A DNA stretch of 64,000 nucleotides from Metridium senile. Lineage: Eukaryota; Cnidaria; Anthozoa; Actiniaria; Metridiidae. The translations under genes were made by a program, and so were the position numbers. The DNA lies in contig OX459099.1 of the NCBI GenBank assembly GCA_949775045.1, positions 6,159,937 through 6,223,936 on the forward strand, given 5' to 3'. Shown here one piece after another: positions 22,992 to 34,800 of the stretch; position 1 is the stretch's first letter, and every line of letters starts with the position of its first letter. The notes under the pieces were generated by a model. The model saw nothing but the letters and a program-made list of their open reading frames with translations. It was not told where the DNA came from and searched no databases.

Positions 22992-25883
22992 TATCAATTA
23001 CAAAGTGCTCTTTTGCTTTTGAAGTTGAAGCTACGTCCCCAAAACAGAAGTACGAAAGTAATTCAATGTAGAAATTTTACAGATGTCTTGTGTGAAGGAA
23101 TGCAAGAATCGAAACCAGACAACGGGTTTATGAAATAATAGACGACTATAGGGTTTATTTAGAGCTACCTTTAGGATGCTTGGTCAGCTTCAGATATTTG
23201 AGTGGAACATTTTTATCGTCTCAGTATTTTATCTTTCGCATTCACATCCCTCGCGTACACATGGTCAAAACAATCCCAGGTAGACCATTTCTACCCCCTC
23301 AGGTTATGATTTGTCGATTCATGTCGAGGCTTTAGTGAGTGAGATAAAAAAATCGCGAAAAAATCGCATTTTTAGTTATTTTGTAGATCAAAAAACAAGT
23401 TTTTATGAAATAAACAAGATTTAAGTTACTGTTACACAAAAGTAGTCTTTGATGCTCAAAAGAGATAAAAGTTGGAGTTTAAATATGTCTCATATTTGCC
23501 GGCAAGAAATTAAAAAGCAAGCATTTTGGTAATTTTTAAGTGAAATCCAAAATGCGCAAAATAAGAAAGTAGGGTTATGTTAATAATGAAAACCACCGTC
23601 TTGAAGATACCATTGTAGTAACATGAAACTGGCGGGAAAAGGATCAAATTGCGCTTCATTCATGGAACATACGGGAAACGGAAAACCTGGCAAGATTTAC
23701 TAATAATGTAATAAGAATTTACATATTGATCAGCTATTTAGGTTTTTCGTTGTATAAAATAACTAAAATTCGCACTATAAAACCAATTTTAAAACCAAAT
23801 TAGGTTATATATTAGTTAGAACAGATAAATTTGATAATTTTATATCGAGATATGGTTTTAAAGTTGAGAGTTTAGGAGCCGATTTGTTATCAAGGATCCG
23901 ATTCTCTGCAGTATGTGGTCACGTGACTGGCTTTGCCACGGCGTCTGTAGATATCGAAGGCAGGAAGTGTCTTCTTCGATCGAGAGTTTGCCATGTGCTT
24001 CCGTTGGGAATTTCCGGCCTGATTTCTACCTAAAATTCTGCAAAAAGTCGACCTGTTTTGCGGTAAAAGTTTGACCTACAGATTGGCACACATATCAGGA
24101 ATATTTTATGTGTTTTTCTACCCAAGGTGAGTCGAAATCGCCGCATTTCTAGCCCCGGAATTTGCCGATCTTCGATCGTTTGCCTTCCTTGTTATCGATA
24201 TTTCGACTGTGCTCAAAGTGCATTCAATGCAAAGTGAAGCGTACTCGCTTTAAGTATACGTTAAAAAACTTCTCTTAACTCTTAGAAGACAGATCTTGCA
24301 TTTCTACCATTATTTGATCAAATCGAATGCACAGATTCAGCAGAAAACCGAGCGACTACCGGTCCACAAACAAGAAAGTGACCCGCGAAAAAAAACTGCA
24401 TAAATTACAAACGGCAGCCGGATATAAGATTGAAGCGATGTTTTTGTTGTTTGTGTCGAAGACACCAAAGAGAGCAGTACCAAATTATGATAGAATGCTA
24501 GTAAAATTATCAAATATTGGTAATTTGTCGTTTAGAGTTGATCTTTCAGTCGTTTCGAAGCATTCTGGTATCAATTCAAAATGTAATTTGTTTTATCGTT
24601 CATGTTTTGTAATTAGATCGTCGAGTGACTGCGAACCGTTGCGAAGGAAGTCACAACACCACGCTCAAATCTGTTATATACCTTATAGACTAACCAATTC
24701 TTTGTGAATAAGATGTTTTCATGCTCTGAAAATACAGTTATTGTGAATTGATTGTTCGTATATTTAGTTTGTAGATTTTTCTCTCGTCGATTTTTAGCAT
24801 TCAACATGGCGGCTACCACTTCCGGAGTTGTAGTCTTTTGTGTACATTGGTTGAATTTTCATCATCTCTCATTCAAAATATCACGGTTTATTCTTCCAAT
24901 ACCACATTTTAAATTATTCTGATCAACTAAGGGAATTTTTATAATATTTTAAATTTTTTGGGGGATTTTTTCATAATTTTTTTTCTATATTTTCTCACCT
25001 GTGTGTAAAAACTGTAGTACAATGTTTTTTGTTTTGTTATAATGAAATTAGAATTATATATAAATGTATAATTTATTTCCATAGACTTTGTGTTTAGTAT
25101 TTAAGAAATACACAAAGTAGTGTATTTAATTATTATCAAACTTGTTGATAAAATTTTAAATTATTTTACAACATTGTATTTTTTAACACATTTTATTATT
25201 TTACTTTGTCCTTTTTATAAACATTCTTATAAATACTTTGATGAACTCTTGAATTAAGGCGATACTTGAACAAGACACTAATGGACCGAAGTCCTATATC
25301 TGTATCGCAGTGCATAATAAAGAATGTGTTAAAATAAACCGCAAGTTAAGTCAATAATACTATAAATTTTTTTAAATTTTTAAATAATTTTTTCTAACTT
25401 TTGGTGAAAAAAACTAACTAAAGATTTTAGAAAATGGGAGAAATATTAAATAGTAAAAAATAAAGGAATGCGAAGGAATACTATTTTATATTTTAACTTA
25501 TTAGACAGACACGCAGGTTACTTATAGATTACTATTTTGCAGTCTTCTTTTTTTTTGAAGGCAATTTATTGTTGTTGTTGCTATTACATTGCAGCTTTTT
25601 TTAAATAGTTTATATTATTGTCCATTCACTACTTTCACAATGACCATAATGCCTTCTGTATTTTTTTTGGGGGGGGGGGGGGGGGGGAGCTATTGTAGTG
25701 GGGTAGCTATTGTAATTCAAATCAAAAATTGGAATTACAATAACTACCCTAAAACAAACAGAAGGCATGGTTATTTGAAAGTAGAGAATAAAATAGAAAT
25801 AAAGAATGATGGAGCCATCCAATTTTGTTGTTGTTTTAATAATTTATTTAGGTTTTTATCATTATTTTCCTAAAGATTAAACA
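22992..25883. promoter_or_regulatory. Divergent promoter interval between the SDR and GABP-beta genes
   Basis: This 2.9-kb gap separates the minus-strand SDR start (22991) from the plus-strand GABP-beta start codon (25884). It contains TCACGTGA (23919-23926), an ETS-like AGGAAGTG (23962-23969) and a splice donor AAG|GTGAGT at 24126, which would end a non-coding first exon of GABP-beta. It also holds an ATGGCGGC (24806-24813) next to CACTTCCGGA (24817-24826). The last pair is the arrangement of YY1-like plus GABP/ETS sites often found at start sites. An acceptor-like CCTAAAG at 25869-25875 precedes the start codon. Motifs are seen directly; their use is inferred. Confidence 0.4.
25632..25793. 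mobile_element. Foldback MITE, same family as 20486-20628
   Basis: CTTTCACAATGACCATAATGCC at the left is matched by GGCATGGTTATTTGAAAG at the right, with an expanded poly-G tract inside. It lies just upstream of the GABP-beta first coding exon. Confidence 0.6.
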
Positions 25884-28800
25884 ATGAAAGAAAATGAGAA
25901 ATTATCACTTGTTGATTTGGGGAAAAGACTTCTAGAAGCGTCGCGTAATGGCCAAGCAGATATAGTCAAAGAACTGATGCAAAATGGGGCCCCGTTCACG
26001 ACAGACTGGGTATGTAAACATAGTATACAAACTGTTATCTTTAACAAACAGCCTGTGAGTTGTCACTATTGAAAATAGAATCAATGAATCATAAATGAAA
26101 ATAATAAATAGAATGACAAACTGGAAATGTCAATGGTGATTGAAGGTCTTACAATGAAAACTACCTAGATGACAATGTTTTAGCTTATTTTCAAACTTTG
26201 CAGAAATCATCTCAAATTACACCAAAAAACAGTTGTTTGATTATTGATATGGTGTTGTAATCCATGTCTGTTCTTAAGAATTCAAGTACTGATATCAATA
26301 TTCAAGTGAACTAAATACAGTATCATACTAATAATTACTTGTAGTAATATGATAACACTTACAGTGAGACTACTGAAACCGGGGCCACCAAAACATGATT
26401 ATCCAATCACGATCGAGAATATAAACAATAGAATCTCTACAAATGTTTGACTTTTTTGCTTAAAATGCTAATAATTTTCATTATTTGTGAACGGAATAAA
26501 TAAAGATTGAATAAGAAACATCTTAGCCTGTGAGAACTGTCTACAAGTTTTTTGTTTGATCTCAAAAACTATTTATTTTGACATTTGTTTGGGTGGCCCC
26601 GGTTTCAGTAGTCATACTGTAAACATACTTAATTTAATATACCATATTTACTTGAATACAATTTATACAATTTATACTTATTAAATTGTTCTCGATCTAT
26701 GGGTGAGCGGTGAAATATAATTACTTTGAACTGAAGAATATAGCTTAAATTGATACAAAATTATTTCCAATGCTGTTCTATAGTAGCATTATAGTGTGTA
26801 AGTGTGGCGCTAATTTAAAGGCAGCGCTTATTCAAGGGCGGCGCTTATTCGAGTAGGTACAGTAATACTTATTTTTTGTTTGATTTGTATAGCTTGGTAC
26901 ATCACCTCTTCATCTGGCGGCACAGCATGGTCACACACTGACAGCAGAGCAGCTATTGAGGTCTGGAGTAAGCAGAGATGCAAGAACAAAGGTCGACAGA
27001 ACACCACTTCATATGGCAGCACAGAATGGACACTTGCCTATTGTAGAACTACTCATTAGTTTTGGAGCTTGTGTCAATAACAAAGACATGGTAAGGAGGG
27101 CTTTTATTTATTAGTACATGTTGGGGGGGTCGTCAATATTGAGGGGGGTCACATTATGGACACTTGTCTATTGTAGAACTACTCATCAGTTTTGGAGCTT
27201 GTGTCAATAACAAAGACATGGTAAGGAGGGCTTTTATTTATTAGTGGGGGGGTCGTCAATATTGAGGGGGTCACATTATTTTCGGAACCTATATCGGGGG
27301 TTGTAACAAATTGTATTCTGTTTTATAGGGGTTTAGTAAAAACTAAAAACATAGGGGGGTTATTATATTTTTGCCAACCAGGAAGGGGGGGGGGGTGTAA
27401 TATTTGGAAAAGTCAACAGGTGATTTTGCGGACCCACCCCCACCCCATACACTAATAGATAAAAGCCCCCTAAGTACTAGTATTACTTCATTAAAATGTA
27501 AAACTATAGAACATCAATTACTAATATCACCATGGAAAAAACAATTATTGATATTCCAACCAGCTTTGCTGAACTGGGCACCTCTGTATAAATATTGTTA
27601 ATAAATAAATAAATACAAGCATGAAAACTTTGTTAAAAGTTATCACTATGGAAACATTGAATAACTGATATCACCATGGAGACAATAATAGTTAGTATCA
27701 CCATGGAAACCACATTTAATGTTATTACTATGGAAACATGAATAACTGATATCACCATGGAAACTTTTCACTATGGAAACATCATAGTTTGACATCACCA
27801 TGGAAACATTTTAGATTTTCATTGGACATCCAAAATTGCTGAAGATTCTTTTCTGTTTGTTGCCAGATTTCTTATTTCTTGTCATATTATTATTATTTCT
27901 TGGTCTAAATTGTATATCTTTAATTCTATATCCAGTGATGTACATTAAGCTGCTATGTGTATACCACTGTTGCAAGTTTTTGTAGGAACCTTCCTTCATT
28001 CAAATCATGTATATATGCTGATTGTTAATCTGTGTTTGTTGTGTAGTTAAACATGACACCTCTTCACTGGGCATGTGAGTACAACCATACTGAGATAATC
28101 AAAGCATTGTTGAAAGCTGGTGCACAGACAGACATCATCAACAAGGTATCAGAATTATGAAGTATTAATTATATGTCATTTGATTTCATCATTTTATAAT
28201 AAAAATTAAATGTAGTATATTACAACATTTTGGCTTCATACTGAAACCATCATCAGGTGTAACTAAATTGTGCGAATGCATCAAATTTAACTGCAATGAA
28301 AATAAAATATATTGTTTGTAACACCTCTTATTGAGTCTGTTTGTATGTTGAGCAATGGTTTGCGAACTTGTCATTATTGATTAGATTCTATCATTATTAT
28401 TATTATTAAATATAGTAAATAATATATTTACTATAGTAAATAATCTTTTTTTAATAATTGTTTGTAGTTTGGCAAGTCACCACTGGACATTGCTGGGAGG
28501 AAATGTGCAGTAGAAAATATGGCTTTACTAAGTGCAGGACAGGTGGGTATATCAGAGATAACAAAAACTTTTCACTTGCCATTTATTAAATATTTTATGA
28601 AATGTCTATTAATATTATTGTGTATTATAGGAAAACACTGGTGGAAATAAATCTCCTGATGCCATCAAAAGACCTGGTGAGTTAGACTGGCACTTTTTAA
28701 AAATCAACAGGTTCATTAAATATGCAAAAACTTTAAGAGGCTAATTATACTCATCGTTTACACAAAGTTAAATGTGAATTTGGTGTGTAATAATGACCAG

Positions 28801-31800
28801 TGTTTAGTGTTATGATTAAAACAAGTACATGCAAATGCCTGGTATGACGTCACAGTCATTAACTTATTGGAAGTATAAACCCTTATAACTTAAAGACGCA
28901 TCACTCAAATCAAGAAATATTTCACTATTCAACTATGTTGATATGTATTATCATCACTTCATGTTGATACAAAAAAATGCTTTCGTTTATAATGACATTA
29001 TCAAGCATATTTAGAAAATGGAGGGGATTTTTTGAATAATTTATGAATTGTATTAGGGGAGATGAGAGATGCACTTTAAATATAATTACATACAATGTCA
29101 TCACTGAAGTAGCTTGCAGAAGTACACACAATGCAATCATGATATTTAGATGTTTTGGGCATAAAAAACAATGAAAATAACTTAGGATTATACAGTATAC
29201 TGCAATACAAAGAATGTTAAACCAGAATATCATAAATCAACACCAAAAAAGGCCCAGAAATGTCCATTATCATCAATATAAAAGGCCAAAGTGACCTATT
29301 GAAAATGCAAGCCTTTGCAAGTGAAAATGAATTTTGGCGGGCCGCAAATCATACCGCATCAGCCCTGTTGCAGAAAATTTCCCAAATGTCTTTATTTTTC
29401 TGAAACTTGACCTAATATATTGATGATAATGGGAATAACATAGCTTTTATCAGGCACAAATGATGCTACTCGGGCAGCAAATAAACAATATACCCTCCAA
29501 AGTCATGTTATTGTCCTATTGTTAACAGTTCTCTTCTCTTGTTCTCAGCTGAAAGAGCAAGTATCAGTGTGAATAGTGTTAAGAAAAGACAGAGAACCAA
29601 AAAGTTTCCTATGACGGCTGGTTCATGGACAGGCAGTGATGCTACTCCTAGTAAGATAATATCAATATTTACACTTGCTTTCATTTATTCTGCATAGTTA
29701 TGTAAATGATTGAACTGATTACTTACTTATATGAATGGAAACTAGCAAGTAAACTAGTATAGGCTGCGTCAGTGTTTGATATAAACGATAGGTAATAGAA
29801 TGAAATTTGTAACACCGTAAAAAATGTTGACTCAACTTTACTCAGGGTTCATGCTACTCCTTAAACTCCTTGAAAACTCCTTAGATTTGATTTACGTTTT
29901 TAAGGGCACTTGAAAAGCCCTTGAATTTTAGAAAATCAGCAAAAACTCCTTAAAAACTCCTTAATTCTAGCTAGAGTAGGGTAAAAATTCCAGTATTGCA
30001 AATTATAGTTAAGTAAAAATCATAGTATTGTACATCATTTTCGTAAATTCGTAAATTTTCCTATATCAAAGTTGTCGCAAAAAGTGCTTAAAAATTACTA
30101 TTTGGTCCTTGAAAACTCCTTACATTTTGTTTACTGACATCAGCACGAACCCTGTTTACTGATATTTCGAGCTTTAGCCCTTCGTTGGAGTAAAAGAGTT
30201 AGACTGAGTTAGACAGTATTGTGGTGTACAGATACATGTACATGAGAAAAATATCATAAAAGGTACTGTTACTTAGCCCAAACCGTGGGTTCAATTCCCG
30301 TCAAGGGTAAATTATATTTATTTTATGCATAGCTGTATTTCACTTATACAACAAACGCATTTCAATTCTTTATATGGTGTACAAATAACTTATGTGATTG
30401 ATTCCTTATGAACATTGACACAGTACAAGCTTAGGTTAGAATTTCATTTTTTTAGCCACATGATAAAAATATATTGTACAGATGAGCTCTACAAGCTAAA
30501 TGGTCCAGACACAAGATAAAATAAAATTGAAAAAAAAAAAAAATTGGGACTTGAAAAGCTAGAACCTAGTCCCACACAAAATTTGATAAAAACAACATGG
30601 CGGCCAAGACAAACGCAAGGCAGTGTTTTCCTACTCTTTGCTCTTTTATATTGCTATTGTAATAGCTTTTGATTTTCTCGAAATGTCAGATTGTTCATCA
30701 CCAGAGATTATGTAAGACAATTTCATATTTTAAATGTGAATTTTGAAAGTGTAAAAGGCAGTTTGCTTAAAAAAATTACGACTTACCTTTTTTGGCATTC
30801 GATAATTGAAACATTCAACTTGCATTTAGCCAGTAATCTGGTTGGAATTTTGAACCCTACAGTGGATAGATACCGTAGATAGATAGATAGATAGATAGAT
30901 GGTTTATTGAGAAAAAATAGAACCCTGATGGCTGAATTGCATATTCACATTAATAACGACTTATTGTATTCAATGTGTTTTGATGTTGCTAGGTAACAGT
31001 ACAAAAAACCGCAAGAGAAGTGCTGGAGCACCAATAGCCATTGATGTGGCTGGTAGTAACATGGTATCTAATGGACGAAGATTGTCAGCACCGGCTCAGT
31101 ACCAGAGTTCAGGTAAAAATGTCGATTAAAGTAGTTTATTCTTAGGTATAGTTGATTAGCAACAGCAATCTAAATAATTATAAAAAATAACATTTCTATA
31201 GTGCCTTTACAAGACACTAGACACTATGCAAATAATATTTATTATTGTTGTTGTAAAGTTTATGAGAAAAATCCCCTCAAAATCATAACAAATAAAATAA
31301 ATAAAAAGATAAAACATCTACATTTTGTTGTTATTATTATTGTTGTTGTTTTTGTGGTTGTCATTGTTGTTGTTAATATTTTTGTTGTCCAATTTACATA
31401 TTATTTTGTAAAGTTATGTTAAGGACGTATTTAAAGAGGGTTAACAAGGGAAACAACTCCCTCGTACGATGCCATCTTGGAACTCCTGGCGATGCAACAA
31501 AAATGCTTTTTCTTGGCTAATACTAGCCAGAAGTGCGCACACAAAATAACCTGGTAAATCTTTGTGGTTTTCTTGTAGGATCTCCATCTTTGCGAAGCCC
31601 AACAGAAAACTCTATAGCTTCACTAGTATCTGCAGCTGAACTGGTCAAATCAAAAGCTGAAGCACAAGGCTCCGGCGGTAAATACAAAATACTATCTATT
31701 CGCATCTCTTCTATTGGTTATTGATCACATATGTTCATAAAATTTCTTCTTTTCTGTTCATGAACAGTTCTTTCTTTTCGTCATCGTCTTGGTCCTCAAA

Positions 31801-34800
31801 TTGGAGGGTCGGGTCCCAGGCATTCCAAGCAACAATGACATCATGTCTCATTTGAAGCCCAAAAGATAGCCCAGATGGCATCTAGTTATTATTTTTTTAT
31901 AATAAAAGTTCAAAACAATAATAAAAACATTTCCTGATGATGACTATGTAGTTGAAAACGTTCAAATAAAGAAACAACAAATCTAAACGCCTTATTTTCT
32001 ACAATAATAAAAAAGATTTTCATGAAATTGATGATTTGCATAATATGGATGTTTTAAAACGTGTTATTAGGGGAATGTACTCTTACTAGTTTTTGATAAG
32101 AACAATGGTTATAAATGTTTAGATGCATGTCCATATTTTCTAGATATGTTATAGAGTGACTGGTGTTCTATACTATTTGTGATATATACTTATTGTCCTC
32201 TTCCTTTTGAAATAGCAATTGCAACCACAGCTCAAGATGCCAGTGTACTAGATACTTTAGCCACACTGGCCACAGCAACTCTTAGCCATAACACTGGTCC
32301 AACACCATCATCAACCACTCAGCATGTCACAGCAATATCAGGACGAGGGATGACCATTGCACCTCTGACTCTCACTACAGGCGCAGCATCGCATGCATCA
32401 AGTGTATTGACGACACCTCTAACACCATCTTTCCAGTTTCCTTTCCAGTCACCTCTTGCAGCGCTTTCTGCACTAACATCATTATCAACGCCAGCACAAA
32501 CAAGCCCTCTGCCTAACATGGCAATGTCGCCATTAACCTTCCAAATGCCTGTCAATCTAACGCAGCAGCAGCTATACATGTCAGGTACCCAGCTAGTGTC
32601 GTCTATGGCACAACAAGGTAGTGTCCCCTCTGCTTCAGTTATAGGCTCTGCTGATAATTCAAACACTTCATCATCAAATGACAATGCTAACTTACTTACA
32701 AGTCTTGCTACTACACATGCATTACTGCCGCAGCAGTTCCTGGCTTATGCTGGTAGTGGTAATACTGGCCATTTCTTGACGCAGATCCCACAAGGTAAAC
32801 TATAGCATGAACTAGTATTTGAATGGGTACAATCATAGCAAAGCATTATGAAAAACACAAAGGATTGAAACCTTTTTTGTACAGATACATGAGGAAAATG
32901 TCATATGCCCTTGGCAGGAATTGCCAAGGTCATAATTATGATATTTTTGCTCATGTATCTGTATTTCACTTATACACTGAACACATTAATTTCAATTCAT
33001 TTTAAAACATTGGTTTAATTTAAGACTGAAAGTTAACTGCTGCTGTGTGATCAATTCTTGATGAGGTCACACTGACAATAGATGTGAAGTGAAGCGAGAT
33101 TATAATTCTAGCCTAATAACTTTTTGTTTTTAGCCCTAGCTAAAGTTGAACAAGACAATACAAAACCACAGGTAACCAATTGTCAACCAAATTATATATT
33201 ATCAGCAATGTCAACAAATATTCTAATACATTTCTTTGGTTAACAACAACTATCACAAACAACTATGGCAAACAACCTTGTTGTCGAATTGAATAATCAA
33301 ACATCAATTATAAACTCAGGTAATATTATGAAATTTGGAAAAAATGTTGGCTTAACTTTACTAAATTTCAATTTAAAGTAAAGTCAATATTTTTTACGTT
33401 ACAAATTTCAAGTAAAGTTAAGTCAATATTTTTTACAAATTTCATTCTATTACCTATCGTTTATATCAAACAACGACGCAGCCTATACTAGTTTAGTTAT
33501 AAACTCACTTGTACAGATATAAGAATGCACAATTAATACGACTTCAAATCTAGGACTCAACTGAAAGCAAGTCTGATGAACCAACCAGTCAACAGGGACA
33601 GGAGATGTATGTCACTGTACAAGTACCATCAAATATGCAAGCACTACAGACTCAATCCCTTGGTGAACATAGCTTCACACTACAGCCTGTTATTGTACAG
33701 CAGCAAAGTGCAAACAATACAGACCAAACTCTTATTACAACACAGGTACATACTAGAAATAGTCCCTCTTATTACAACACAGGTGCATACTAGAAATAGT
33801 CCCTCTTATTACAACACAGGTGCATACTAGAAATAGTCCCTCTTATTACAACACAGGTGCATACTAGAAATAGTCCCTCTTATTACAACACAGGTACATA
33901 CTAGAAATAATTGTAAAGCATATTTAAATGTTGTAAAATGTGCTGTATATGTCATGTAAGTTTCCAATTACAAAAGCTGAAATAGAACTTACACTTAGAA
34001 AGTCCAAAAGATTATTCTTTGCCTAAATATACTTTTGTGCAGCCATCCAAATGAATCATGATTATTGTAAAGGTATCTTAGAGTTATTATCTTTTATTCA
34101 TACCACCCAAATAATACAGTAAATAAAAGAGAAATAATAAACCTTTTTATTATTTTTCAGACAACAGGTTCTGAGAAAACTGGAGAACAGCCCAGCACAT
34201 CAACAACATCACAGGTAGTCCAGTTACAGTTACCAGGAGGAATGGTATCACAATCACCTGGACAGCTGGTCCAGATACCTGGTATACCTGAACCCATTAC
34301 CATTGCACAGCTGCAGCAGATCCTGGTCAGTCAGAACATGGCAGGCTCAGTTCCTCAAATGGTCATCAGTCCACAGAAAATACAGTTAGCTCCAAGTAAG
34401 TATAATAGAAGACTTTCGTAACCATAAAATGGCTGTTAAAAACATAGCTAACAGGTTCCCATTTAAATCTGTACTTTCCCATTTAAATCTGTACTTATGC
34501 AAATTGTGTTGATGTGTGCTAAACACACAGATCAACCAATCAGAGTATATTATTTCTGAAGTGAACTTCTCTGATTGGTTGATCTGTGTGTTTAGCACAC
34601 ATCAACAAAATTTGCATAAGCACAGATTTAAATGGGAAAGTACAGATTTAAATGGGAACCTGTTAGGTATCATATGATAGGCATTCACAAGAATAACATA
34701 TGAAAGTTTGAGAAAATAGCTATATATGAATTTGAAAAATCAGAAAAACAACAAAACAAGACATCAAAGCCTTAGCAGAAAATTACATACAAATCTCTAT

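Noticed and set aside
24327..24707. 126-codon plus-strand frame upstream of GABP-beta
   Set aside because: No domain, signal peptide or splice logic. It lies in the probable first intron or promoter of GABP-beta, so it is treated as chance.
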